From positions 310,001 to 374,000 of the forward strand of contig NZ_FOWP01000001.1 in assembly GCF_900115475.1 (NCBI RefSeq): a stretch of 64,000 nucleotides of DNA, given 5' to 3'. Both the position numbers and the translations under genes were made by a program. Of the stretch, positions 8,093 through 15,921 are shown one piece after another. The first letter of the stretch is position 1, and every line of letters starts with the position of its first letter. Below the pieces are notes generated by a model that saw only the letters and a list, made by a program, of their open reading frames with translations, was not told the DNA's origin and did no database searches. Source of the DNA: Ectopseudomonas composti. Its GTDB lineage: Bacteria > Pseudomonadota > Gammaproteobacteria > Pseudomonadales > Pseudomonadaceae.

Positions 8093-8838
8093 GCGACCGT
8101 CACTTCGACGAACTCGCCACCCGCTTCGCCGAGAAGATCTACGGCGGTGCCAAGGGCGCCATCCGTCTCGCCGTGCTGCAGGCCGACCTGGCCGAAGCCC
8201 TGCCGGATCGCCCGCTGCGTGTGCTCGATGTCGGTGCCGGCCTTGGCCACATGAGCCTGTGGCTGGCCCAACGTGGCCATCAGATCACCCTGGCCGAGCC
8301 GGCCGCACCCATGCTCGAAGGTGCACGCCAGCGTTTCGCCGAAGCGGGCCAGAGCGCCACCTTCATCCAGGCCCCCTGGCAAGAACTGCTCGGCCAGCTA
8401 CAAGAGCCTTTCGACCTGGTGCTGTGTCACGCCGTGCTGGAATGGCTGGCCGAGCCGGCGGCCATCCTGCCGGTGCTGCACCAGCTGACGGCCAAGAACG
8501 GCTGGCTGTCGCTGGCCTTCTACAACAAGGACGCGCTGATCTACCGCAACCTGCTCAAGGGGCATTTCCGCAAACTGCGCAAGGAACACTTCGCTGGCGA
8601 GAAACAGAGCCTGACCCCACAACAGCCGGTCGACCCGCGCGAACTGGCCACGCAACTAGCAGCGTACTGGCAGGTCGAAAGCCGTAGTGGCGTGCGCGTA
8701 TTCCACGACTACATGCCGCAGCAATTCCAGGCCAAGGCCGAACTGATCGACCTGCTGGAAATGGAGCTGGCGCACCGCCGCCATCCCAGCTTCGAGGGGC
8801 TCGGCCGCTACCTGCACTGGATCTGCCGACCACGCTGA
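8089..8838 (+). CDS. cmoM: tRNA 5-carboxymethoxyuridine methyltransferase
   Basis: A 249-residue class I SAM methyltransferase. It begins with the CmoM/SmtA signature HFDELATRFAEKIYGGAKG and has the SAM motif I VLDVGAGLGHMS near residue 46-57. CmoM methylates cmo5U to mcmo5U at the wobble position of several tRNAs. The C-terminal block RVFHDYMPQQ is also typical of the family. It is translationally coupled to the MazG-like gene upstream by a 4-nt overlap. Confidence 0.9.
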   Translation: MSDRHFDELATRFAEKIYGGAKGAIRLAVLQADLAEALPDRPLRVLDVGAGLGHMSLWLAQRGHQITLAEPAAPMLEGARQRFAEAGQSATFIQAPWQELLGQLQEPFDLVLCHAVLEWLAEPAAILPVLHQLTAKNGWLSLAFYNKDALIYRNLLKGHFRKLRKEHFAGEKQSLTPQQPVDPRELATQLAAYWQVESRSGVRVFHDYMPQQFQAKAELIDLLEMELAHRRHPSFEGLGRYLHWICRPR

Positions 8839-8913
8839 GCGCGTTGGACGAAGCTGGCAGGCCGGCGTAGCCTGAAACCATCGGGGATGCCGCACGCGAC
8901 CACGGAGACGACC

Positions 8914-9495
8914 ATGCGCACCGCCATAGCCCTATTCATCTTGCCGCTGCTGGCCGCCTGTCAGAGCAAGAACCCTTACCAGGCCGAGTCGCTACCCATG
9001 CCACCGGCGCCGCCCGAAGCGGCCACCACCTTCGACCGCAGCGCCTACCCTGCCGCGCCGCGTGACTACGGCCGCTACCGCAGCTGGAGCTGGCTGGATG
9101 GCCGCGCGCCTGGCGGCGATCAATTGGCCGACAGCGTCAGCGCCGGCCTCGACCAGTATGGCCTGCGCCCGGCGCTCAATGGACCTGGCGACGTGCTGGT
9201 CAGCGCCCGCATCAGCCAGGAAACCCGCCTGCGCCAATACCAGGACAACGTCGGTGGCCACTACGGCACCGGCAGCCACTGGGATCGACGCTACGGCGCC
9301 TACGGCAGCGTCCCCATCGTGCGCACCTACGAACAGAAAGTGGCCGTGGTACGCATCGAACTGATCGACCCACACGACCGCCAGGTGGTCTGGTCCGGCA
9401 ACGGCGAAGCCGTGGCCGGCAAGGACCAAGCGGCGCAGGCCGATGCCATGCGTGCGGCCATCCGCAGCGCGCTGGACGGCTACCCACCCTATTGA
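8914..9495 (+). CDS. DUF4136 lipoprotein, copy A
   Basis: A 193-residue predicted outer-membrane lipoprotein. The start at 8914 gives [16 protein letters not shown] with a lipobox LLAAC, so Cys12 would be the lipidated residue. The body contains [27 protein letters not shown] and a Gly/Tyr-rich stretch, all seen again in the next gene. A start at 8887 would bury the signal peptide and is less likely. Function is unknown; DUF4136 proteins occur widely in the Gram-negative envelope. Confidence 0.87.
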   Translation: MRTAIALFILPLLAACQSKNPYQAESLPMPPAPPEAATTFDRSAYPAAPRDYGRYRSWSWLDGRAPGGDQLADSVSAGLDQYGLRPALNGPGDVLVSARISQETRLRQYQDNVGGHYGTGSHWDRRYGAYGSVPIVRTYEQKVAVVRIELIDPHDRQVVWSGNGEAVAGKDQAAQADAMRAAIRSALDGYPPY

Positions 9496-9516
9496 TCGAC
9501 AGCCCTGGAGAGCACC

Positions 9517-10071
9517 ATGCGTAACCTGTCCTACCTGATCGTGGCGCTGCTCCTGAGCGGCTGCGCCAGCGTCAGCCTGGAGCGCGACTTCGACCCCAGC
9601 CGCGACTTCGGCGCCTACCGCAGCTGGAGCTGGATGGATGAAAAACTGACCTACCAGCCCGACGACGCACGCCTGAAAAGCGACATCACCGAAGCGCGCA
9701 TCAGCCAGGCCGTCGCCGAACAACTCGAGCAACGTGGCCTGCGCCAGGCAGCCGATGGCAAGGGCGACCTGAAAGTCCAGAGCGTGCTGATCGTCGACGA
9801 GCGCCAGGATCAGATCACCACCCAGTACGGCGGTGGCTGGGGCGGCTATTGGGGTGGTTACTGGGGCGGCCCGGCCTTCACCGAAACGCGCCGCGTGGAC
9901 TACAAGGTCGCCACCCTGCAGATCGATCTGTACGACGCAAAAGACGGCAAGCTGGTCTGGCGCGGCAGCGGTGAGCAAGTCATGCGCAGCCAGCCGCCGA
10001 CACCGGCCGAGCGCGAACGGGCAATCCGCGAAACCGTCACCCAGGTGCTCTCGCAGTATCCACCACGCTGA
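9517..10071 (+). CDS. DUF4136 lipoprotein, copy B
   Basis: A 184-residue predicted lipoprotein and tandem paralogue of the preceding gene. The signal peptide ends in a lipobox LLLSGC. It shares FGAYRSWSWMDEKL, the ARISQAVAEQL block and a C-terminal ...QYPPR like the first copy's YPPY. A glycine/aromatic stretch GGGWGGYWGGYWGG sits near residue 106-119. The 21-bp gap to copy A suggests one transcript. Role unknown, probably envelope-associated. Confidence 0.9.
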   Translation: MRNLSYLIVALLLSGCASVSLERDFDPSRDFGAYRSWSWMDEKLTYQPDDARLKSDITEARISQAVAEQLEQRGLRQAADGKGDLKVQSVLIVDERQDQITTQYGGGWGGYWGGYWGGPAFTETRRVDYKVATLQIDLYDAKDGKLVWRGSGEQVMRSQPPTPAERERAIRETVTQVLSQYPPR

Positions 10072-10087
10072 ACAAGGACCATTCGGC

Positions 10088-10570
10088 TTGAACGCAAACC
10101 TGCAGCACCGCCCGGCCACGGCCACCGACCTCGGTGACGTGGTCGGCTTCCCGCAGAACGTCGATGAACTGTTCTTCTGCTACCCCAAGGCCATCTGGCC
10201 ACTCAACGTCGGCCAGCTCGCCGCCGCCATCGCCGAGCGGCGTGAAAGCACCGTGGTGGAACTGGCTGGAAAAGTCGCCGGCTTCGCCAATTTCTACCAA
10301 TGGCAGCACGGCGAATTCTGCGCCCTTGGCAACCTGATGGTGGCGCCCTGGGCGCGCAGCCAGGGCGTGGCTCAACACATAGTGGAAGTGATGGAGCAGA
10401 TCGCCCGCGAGCGCTACAAGGCGCCGCTGATGAAGGTGTCCTGTTTCAACGCCAACACTGGCGGCCTGCTGCTCTACACCCGTCTCGGCTATAAGACCGT
10501 CGGTATCGTCGAACGCCGCGCTCCGAACGGCAGCCGCGTCGCCTTGGTGCAGCTGGAAAAGCCGCTGTAA
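10088..10570 (+). CDS. GNAT-family N-acetyltransferase (TTG start)
   Basis: A 160-residue acetyltransferase. The acetyl-CoA binding region is LGNLMVAPWARSQGVAQHI near residue 79-97, with R/Q-x-x-G-x-A spacing, followed by FNANTGGLLLYTRLGYKTVG, the common C-terminal GNAT segment. No ATG lies near the N-terminus. The TTG at 10088 with AAGGAC 10 nt upstream is the best start. It sits 16 bp after the second lipoprotein gene and may share its transcript. The substrate is unknown. It is convergent with the LysR gene, 6 bp away. Confidence 0.83.
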   Translation: MNANLQHRPATATDLGDVVGFPQNVDELFFCYPKAIWPLNVGQLAAAIAERRESTVVELAGKVAGFANFYQWQHGEFCALGNLMVAPWARSQGVAQHIVEVMEQIARERYKAPLMKVSCFNANTGGLLLYTRLGYKTVGIVERRAPNGSRVALVQLEKPL

Positions 10571-10576
10571 CCGCGC

Positions 10577-11518
10577 TCAGTCCTCGCCGAGCAGAGGCGG
10601 CGCCAGCTCTGGCTCTTCCATATTTTCCAGAAAATGCAGGCGAAACAGCGTCTGCCGGGCAATGGATACCAGCGCATCGAGCTGCATATCCGGCGTTTCC
10701 GTCATGTAGGACACGCAGAAGCGCGCCGGCGCAATCGGTGGGTCGCACGGCAACGTACGCAGCAGGTTGAGCGCCAGCATCTCGCGGATCAGCGGCACCG
10801 GCAGGATGCCAATGGCGTGGCCGGCGGAGACCAGCTTGGCCATCAGTCCCAGGGAGTTGCTGGTGTGGAAGGCCTCCGAGCTGGCATTACCACTCTTCAG
10901 CCAGCTCTCGACCACCGAGTACAAAGTCGATGGTGCCGAGTGAGTGACGATCGGATGGCCACTGGCGTGCTCGGGTAAAAACGGGTTGGCTGTGATGTCG
11001 AACTGCGGCGAAGCGACCCACTGAAAAGTCATCCAGCCGATGAAGATATCGGTGACGTCCTCACGGGTCGCCGGGTTGGTCAGCAGCGCCAGATCCAGCT
11101 CGTGATCGTTGAGCTTGCGGTTGAGCACCGCGCCGACATCGATGGTGATTTCCAGGGTGATCTCCGGGAAATGAGCCTTGATCTCGGCGATAACAGCAGT
11201 CAGGCCGACCATCGCCGAACACTCGTCGGCCCCCAGACGCAGGCGTCGGTGCTGTTTCTGCTTGGCGGCGAACTGTTCCAGCTTGGTGCTGTTGTTCAGC
11301 ACCAGCTCGGCATGGCGCAGGGCGATGTGACCATCAGGGGTGAGGGTCATGCGCTGCTTGCTGCGGTCGAACAATTTGACGTCGAGCAGCGACTCCATTT
11401 CACGGATGCGCGAAGAGATGGCCGGTTGGGTCAGATGCAGGTGGCGCGAGGCGGCATGAACCCCTCCTAGCCGTGCCGTCCAGTAGAAGGCTTCGATCTG
11501 CATCAGGGTAATACGCAT
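10577..11518 (-). CDS. LysR-family transcriptional regulator of the adjacent TRAP/aldolase genes
   Basis: A 313-residue LysR regulator. The N-terminal HTH is ARLGGVHAASRHLHLTQPA, ISSRIREMESLLDVKLFDR follows, and residues 90-290 are a periplasmic-binding-like effector domain. It is transcribed away from the RraA-like gene. The 106-bp gap begins with GATAAAA directly next to its start codon and holds an inverted partner, a likely operator. It is the obvious controller of the RraA-TRAP operon and possibly of the second TRAP operon, which has a similar site. Confidence 0.93.
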   Translation of the reverse strand: MRITLMQIEAFYWTARLGGVHAASRHLHLTQPAISSRIREMESLLDVKLFDRSKQRMTLTPDGHIALRHAELVLNNSTKLEQFAAKQKQHRRLRLGADECSAMVGLTAVIAEIKAHFPEITLEITIDVGAVLNRKLNDHELDLALLTNPATREDVTDIFIGWMTFQWVASPQFDITANPFLPEHASGHPIVTHSAPSTLYSVVESWLKSGNASSEAFHTSNSLGLMAKLVSAGHAIGILPVPLIREMLALNLLRTLPCDPPIAPARFCVSYMTETPDMQLDALVSIARQTLFRLHFLENMEEPELAPPLLGED

Positions 11519-11571
11519 GATAAAAATCGCCCTCTGTTCGAGTCGCCCGTTTTTATTATCGTCATAAAAAC
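11519..11571. promoter_or_regulatory. Candidate LysR operator in the lysR/RraA-like divergent gap
   Basis: GATAAAAA at 11519-11526 faces TTTTTATTATC at 11550-11560, and ATAAAAAC follows at 11564-11571. The same order of elements (GATAAAA, then TTTTATC, then ATAAAAAC) appears at 15651-15703 in the leader of the second TRAP operon. A divergent LysR promoter is where such a site is expected. Binding is inferred, not shown. Confidence 0.5.
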
Positions 11572-11624
11572 AGGCTTGTTAGCATCCGGCTCAACCTCTC
11601 GGATGACGTGGACAAGAACAACGC

Positions 11625-12293
11625 ATGTACATCATCGAAGCCTTGCCAGAACCGATCGAGCAGAACGCGCTGGACGTGCTTGCCGGTGCCGAACCGGCCA
11701 CCATCGGCCACTTCATCACCACCGGCATATTGAACCCGCGCATACGCGCGCACTTCAAGAATCTGCGCTGCGTCGGCACCGCCGTGACGGTGAAGATGCC
11801 CGGCGCGGACGGCGGCATCTTACATTACGCGATGGGCTGCGCCAGACCTGGCGACTTCCTGATCGTCGACCGCTGTGGCGAGAGCGTGACCGCCGCCATG
11901 GGTGGCGCGATGGCCTACGCGGCCAAGCAGGCCGGCATCGCCGGCATCGTTATCGATGGCTACGTCACCGACCTCGGCGAGCTTCGCGATCATGGTGTAC
12001 CGATCTGGTCGTGGGGCGCCAGCGCCATCACCACACGGGTGAAAGGCGAGGAAGGCGAGTTCTGTACCCCAGTGCAGTGCGGCGGCGTCGTGGTACATCC
12101 AGGCGATGCGGTGATCGCCGACGAGAACGGCATCGTCATCCTTCCCAAAGCGCTGGCCCTGCCGCTGGCGCAGCGCGCCATCGAGTTCCAGAACAATGAA
12201 AAGCACACCCTGGCGCGCCTCGCCAATGGCGAGAAATTCCCCGATATCGTAGGCTCGCGCGCCGTCATCGATGCCGCCATCCAGCCGCGCTGA
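11625..12293 (+). CDS. RraA / HMG-CHA aldolase-fold protein lacking the usual substrate arginine
   Basis: A 222-residue protein of the RraA-like fold shared with 4-hydroxy-4-methyl-2-oxoglutarate/4-carboxy-4-hydroxy-2-oxoadipate aldolase. Visible blocks are GESVTAAMGGAMAYAA (85-100), GIVIDGYVTD (107-116) and GDAVIADENGIVI. The metal-ligand Asp (D116) is kept. The residue just before it, normally Arg in GAVRD and used to hold the substrate carboxylate, is Thr115. It heads a TRAP operon, so a lyase or decarboxylase role on the imported acid is likely, but the exact reaction is unclear. Confidence 0.85.
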   Translation: MYIIEALPEPIEQNALDVLAGAEPATIGHFITTGILNPRIRAHFKNLRCVGTAVTVKMPGADGGILHYAMGCARPGDFLIVDRCGESVTAAMGGAMAYAAKQAGIAGIVIDGYVTDLGELRDHGVPIWSWGASAITTRVKGEEGEFCTPVQCGGVVVHPGDAVIADENGIVILPKALALPLAQRAIEFQNNEKHTLARLANGEKFPDIVGSRAVIDAAIQPR

Positions 12294-12424
12294 CGCCCCC
12301 GTAACACGAATACCGCGCCACTGGCGCCGCAACACCTGCCAGGCCAGGCGACACGAAAACAATACTGGCCAAGGACATCGTCAGGTTTCTGCCTCGTAGC
12401 TCCAAGAAAAACAAAAGGACTACC

Positions 12425-13501
12425 ATGAAACTGCAGTTGCTCCACGGAGTGGTTCTCTTCGTGCTTGGCTGTGCGTTCGCCGCCAGCAGCCCGGCCGAGG
12501 AACACCCAACGCTCCAGCTCAATGTCATCGGTGGCGGTAGCCACAACTACAGCTTCCGCACGGTCGAGCGGCCGTTCTGGAGCCAGACGCTGCCAGCCGC
12601 CTCCGATGGCAAGGTCACCGCACGCCTGCGCGGCCTCTCCGAAACCGGCCTCAAGGGCCCGGAGATGGTGCGCCTGCTGCGCTCCGGCGCGGTGGAGGTC
12701 GGCATGGGCGTGTTCGCCTTCGTCGCCGGTGACGACCCCGCTTTCGAGGGCATCGACCTGCCAGGCATGGCTGCCGACATCGACACCGCCCGCAGCATCG
12801 CCAATGCCTACAAACCGGTGCTGCAGCAACGCATGGCCGAGCGCCACGGCGTCAAGCTGCTGGCCACCGTACCCTATACCGCTCAAGTGTTCTTCTGCCG
12901 TGATGCCGTCGAATCGCTCGACGACCTGCGCGGACGCAAGGTGCGCGTACGCGGGCGCAACATGGCCGATCTGGTCAATGCACTGGGTGCCTCACCAATC
13001 ACTCTGCCCTTCGCCGAAGTGGTCACCGCCATGCAGACTGGTGTCATCGATTGCGCGGTGACCGGCATCGGCTCGGGCAATGCCGCCAAGTGGTACGAAG
13101 TGGCCAATCACCTCTACAACCTGCCGGTGGACTGGTCGCTCGGTTTCTACGGCATAGGCCTCAAGCGCTGGGAACAATTGCCAGCGGCGACCCAACAGTT
13201 GCTGCTGGAGCAGGCCCAGGTGCTGGAAGATGACTTGTGGCAGGAGACTGCCCGCGAGAACCGCTATGCCCTGGCCTGCAACACCGGTGTCGGTGACTGC
13301 CAGATCCACCGACCGGCCCACATGCAGGCCAATGCCCCGAGCGCCGAGGAACGGCAGCACCTGCACGAGACGGTGATGAAGATCGCCGAAACCTGGGGCC
13401 AGCGCTGCGGCACGGACTGCGTGGAGCGCTGGAACGCCACGGTCGGCAAGACCATCGGCACACGACTCGACACTGCGCACATGGAGCATGCAAATGACTG
13501 A
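12425..13501 (+). CDS. TRAP transporter solute-binding protein (DctP type), cysteine-rich
   Basis: A 358-residue periplasmic binding protein. The N-terminal signal is MKLQLLHGVVLFVLGCAFA; VLGC could also be read as a weak lipobox. The DctP core shows DLRGRKVRVRGRN, where the family carboxylate-binding Arg lies, and GVIDCAVTGIGSGNAAKWYE. The mature part has six cysteines, four clustered as CNTGVGDC and CGTDC near the C-terminus, suggesting disulfides. An SD AAAAGGA precedes the ATG. It delivers substrate to the QM permease encoded next. A 131-bp gap separates it from the RraA-like gene. Confidence 0.9.
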   Translation: MKLQLLHGVVLFVLGCAFAASSPAEEHPTLQLNVIGGGSHNYSFRTVERPFWSQTLPAASDGKVTARLRGLSETGLKGPEMVRLLRSGAVEVGMGVFAFVAGDDPAFEGIDLPGMAADIDTARSIANAYKPVLQQRMAERHGVKLLATVPYTAQVFFCRDAVESLDDLRGRKVRVRGRNMADLVNALGASPITLPFAEVVTAMQTGVIDCAVTGIGSGNAAKWYEVANHLYNLPVDWSLGFYGIGLKRWEQLPAATQQLLLEQAQVLEDDLWQETARENRYALACNTGVGDCQIHRPAHMQANAPSAEERQHLHETVMKIAETWGQRCGTDCVERWNATVGKTIGTRLDTAHMEHAND

Positions 13502-14075
13502 TGTCCCCGCACCGCTCGAACGCATCGTGCGCGCCAGCGCCTGGGTCGGCGGAATCGCCCTGCTCGCTTGCGCCCTGCTGATCAGCATCGATCTTATCCT
13601 GCGCAAACTGTTCGGTATTTCCATGGGCGGTGCCGACGAGATTGCCGGTTACGTGCTGGCCATCGTCAGCAGCTGGGCCTTCCCCATTGCCCTGCTCAAG
13701 CGCTCGCACATCCGCGTCGACATTCTCTACTCGCGCCTGCCGCTGAAACCCAAGGTCGGCCTCGACCTGCTGGCCCTGGCCGGCATGGCGGTGTTCGTCG
13801 GCGCGCTGCTGTGGCACAGCGGCCAGGTGCTGCTGGACTCGATCCACTACCGCTCGGTATCCACCACGCCCTTGCAGGTACCGTTGTGGATGCCGCAGTC
13901 GCTGTGGTTCGCCGGCTACCTGTTCTTCGCCGTGACCATCCTGGTATTGGCCTGGGCCAGCCTGATGCAGATACGCCAGCAACGTCTGACGACAGTCAGC
14001 GCACTGATCGGTATCCACTCGGTGGAGGAGGAAATCCATGAGGAAGTCTCCGGCCGCAAAGAAGGAGCACGCTAG
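13494..14075 (+). CDS. TRAP transporter small permease (DctQ type)
   Basis: A 193-residue four-helix membrane subunit with the DctQ signature GGADEIAGYVLAIVSSWAFPIALLKRSHIRVD split over residues 43-75. I chose ATG 13494 over 13488 because GGAG at 13483-13486 is 7 nt before the former and only 1 nt before the latter. It overlaps the binding-protein gene by 8 nt. The last 20 residues (EEEIHEEVSGRKEGAR region) form a charged cytoplasmic tail. The large permease starts immediately after its stop. Confidence 0.9.
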   Translation: MTDVPAPLERIVRASAWVGGIALLACALLISIDLILRKLFGISMGGADEIAGYVLAIVSSWAFPIALLKRSHIRVDILYSRLPLKPKVGLDLLALAGMAVFVGALLWHSGQVLLDSIHYRSVSTTPLQVPLWMPQSLWFAGYLFFAVTILVLAWASLMQIRQQRLTTVSALIGIHSVEEEIHEEVSGRKEGAR

Positions 14076-15356
14076 ATGCTGATTTTCACTCTATTCGTGC
14101 TGCTCGGCCTGCTCGCCCTCAGCGTGGCCGCTGCCGTCAGCGTCGGCCTGCTCGGCATGTCGCTGGCCGAGTTCTACTCGACCCTGCCGTTGACCAGCGC
14201 ACTCGGTGAAATTGCCTGGAGCACCAGCGCCGAGTTCCTCCTGGTGGCCATTCCACTGTACGTACTGATGGGCGAACTGCTGGTCTGCTCCGGCGCCGCC
14301 GGGCGCATGTACGGTGCCGCGAGCAAGTGGCTGTCGTGGCTGCCGGGCGGTTTGATGAACTCGAACATCGGCGCGTCGGCATTGTTCTCCGCCACCAGCG
14401 GCTCCAGCGTCGCCACCGCCGCGACCATCTCCACCCTGGCGCTGCCGGAACAGGAGCGCAAAGGCTATCCGGCGCCGCTGTTCCTCGGTTCCATCGCCGC
14501 CGGCGGCACCCTGGGCATCCTGATTCCACCGTCGATCAACATGATCCTCTTCGCTTTGATCGCCAACCTGTCGGTGCCCAAGCTGTACCTGGCTGCGACC
14601 ATTCCCGGCATCCTGCTGTGCTTCATGTTCGTGGCTGTGATCGTTCTGGCCTGCCTGATCCGTCCCGAGCTGGGCGGCCATCGCCAGCACGCCAGCTGGG
14701 CCGAGCGTCTGTCCTGCCTACCGGATCTGCTGCCGCCGCTGGCAATCTTCGCGCTGGTGGTTGGCGCCATCTACAGCGGCTTCGCCACCGCCAGCGAATC
14801 CGCCGCCCTCGGTGTGCTCGCCGCCTTCGGCCTCGGGCTGTGGCGCCGTGCCTTCACCTGGCAGACGCTGGGCCAGGCGTTCGAATCGACCATGCGCACC
14901 AGCGGCATGATCATTTTCATCACCCTGGCGGCGTTCTTCCTCAATTTCGTGTTGTCGGCCATCGGTTTGACCTCATCGCTGGTCAGCTTCATCACCGACT
15001 TGCAGTTGTCGCCGATGACCACGCTGCTGGCAATCATCATGTTCTACATCGTGCTCGGTTGTTTCATGGACACCCTGGCGATGCTGATCACCACTGCGCC
15101 ACTGGTCGTGCCGGTAATCGTCGCACTGGGTTTCGATCCGCTGTGGTTCGGCGTGATTCTGATCGTGCTCTGCGAGATGGGCCAGATAACGCCACCCTTT
15201 GGCATGAACCTGTTCGTGGTGCAAAGCATCCGTGGCAAGGGCAACTTCATGGACGTGATATACGGCGCACTGCCCTTCTGCCTGGTGCTCTTGTTACTTA
15301 TCGCCCTGCTTATATGCTTCCCACAACTGGCACTGTGGCTGCCGCAGTTCGCCTGA
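14076..15356 (+). CDS. TRAP transporter large permease (DctM type)
   Basis: A 426-residue polytopic permease that completes the first P-Q-M set. It has the family segments FSATSGSSVATAATISTLALP, GTLGILIPPSINMILFAL and GQITPPFGMNLFVVQS. The ATG follows the DctQ stop directly (TAG then ATG, no gap). The downstream 560 bp hold no long gene, so this is probably the last gene of the RraA-P-Q-M operon. Confidence 0.93.
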   Translation: MLIFTLFVLLGLLALSVAAAVSVGLLGMSLAEFYSTLPLTSALGEIAWSTSAEFLLVAIPLYVLMGELLVCSGAAGRMYGAASKWLSWLPGGLMNSNIGASALFSATSGSSVATAATISTLALPEQERKGYPAPLFLGSIAAGGTLGILIPPSINMILFALIANLSVPKLYLAATIPGILLCFMFVAVIVLACLIRPELGGHRQHASWAERLSCLPDLLPPLAIFALVVGAIYSGFATASESAALGVLAAFGLGLWRRAFTWQTLGQAFESTMRTSGMIIFITLAAFFLNFVLSAIGLTSSLVSFITDLQLSPMTTLLAIIMFYIVLGCFMDTLAMLITTAPLVVPVIVALGFDPLWFGVILIVLCEMGQITPPFGMNLFVVQSIRGKGNFMDVIYGALPFCLVLLLLIALLICFPQLALWLPQFA

Positions 15357-15650
15357 GACAACACGAACCACAAAAAAAGTTCCAGCAACGCAACTACCAC
15401 AGCTCAAACAACACGACCCAACGGAAGCATTCAACCAACCGAAAGTTCTCCAACAAGAACCCCTGCATGCAAAAGGACTTTTGCTCATACGTCACCCGCT
15501 CTCTCTTGGGTGACGCCAAAACACTGCCGCGAACCCTCTTTTGGCGCGGCACTACGCCCCTGCGCGCGCCCGTTTAAAAACCTCTAAAAACCCCGCCAAA
15601 CCTGGCATCAGCGCGACTGAAAGCCAGGTCATCTTTTGCTGCGACCGCAC

Positions 15651-15703
15651 GATAAAAGTGCACACCCGCCGCGCCTCCCGGCTTTTATCAGCCTAATAAA
15701 AAC
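15651..15703. promoter_or_regulatory. Candidate LysR operator of the second TRAP operon
   Basis: GATAAAAG (15651-15658) and CTTTTATC (15682-15689) are perfect 8-bp inverted arms 23 nt apart, followed by ATAAAAAC at 15696-15703. The element order matches the lysR/RraA-like gap at 11519-11571. It lies about 100 nt before the first translated codon of the operon, a reasonable operator position. Regulation by the same LysR protein is inference. Confidence 0.5.
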
Positions 15704-15778
15704 ATTGAATCCGACTCTGCGTGACAGCATCGCGCATTCAGAAAAAAATCGTCACACCTCATACGACGACGTATGACC

Positions 15779-15792
15779 AATAACAATAAAGG
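15779..15792 (+). promoter_or_regulatory. Candidate Crc/Hfq CA motif over a ribosome-binding site
   Basis: AATAACAATAAAGG contains two overlapping AAYAANAA motifs (AATAACAA and AACAATAA) immediately before the Shine-Dalgarno AAAGGTGA of the 40-codon ORF. In Pseudomonas, Hfq with Crc binds such A-rich motifs at translation starts and blocks translation when preferred carbon sources are present. Confidence 0.5.
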
Positions 15793-15798
15793 TGACAT

Positions 15799-15921
15799 AT
15801 GCCCAATGACGACCCTACGGCCGAAGATGCCGAATCGCGAACTTTCACAGTTCCCGAAAACAACAGGCTCGCAACTTTCTTATTTCTCTCAACTGCCGCC
15901 CCGCTGGAGAGAACATCGTGA
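15799..15921 (+). CDS. Possible 40-residue leader ORF coupled to the TRAP small permease
   Basis: This short ORF starts with ATG at 15799, 6 nt after a good SD (AAAGG, 15788-15792). Its TGA overlaps the GTG start of the small permease in a GTGA arrangement (15918-15921). The product begins MPNDDPTAEDAESRTF and ends FLFLSTAAPLERTS; it is acidic first and mildly hydrophobic later. I recognise no family. It may be a leader whose translation opens the permease start, or a small accessory peptide. The strong SD and the overlap support translation; no homology was checked. Confidence 0.45.
   Translation: MPNDDPTAEDAESRTFTVPENNRLATFLFLSTAAPLERTS

Larger units (their letters stand above)
15357..15798. 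other. Long leader/intergenic region upstream of the second TRAP operon
   Basis: No convincing gene lies here. The first 110 nt are strikingly A/C-rich and G-poor. Three weak stem-loops follow: GTCACCC/GGGTGAC (15491-15514), a nested pair around 15515-15551, and ACCTGGC/GCCAGGT (15600-15629) followed by CATCTTTT, a possible weak terminator of the first TRAP operon. The GATAAAAG palindrome at 15651-15689 and a short palindrome catacg-acga-cgtatg at 15760-15775 are candidate operators for the genes downstream. Confidence 0.55.

Noticed and set aside
12321..12340. A TGGCGC...TGCC sequence resembling -24/-12 before the first DctP gene
   Set aside because: The GC falls outside the required spacing.
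15541..15557. A sigma-54-like TTGGCGC...GC sequence before the second TRAP operon
   Set aside because: The spacing between GG and GC is 11 nt, one too many, and TTGC is missing.
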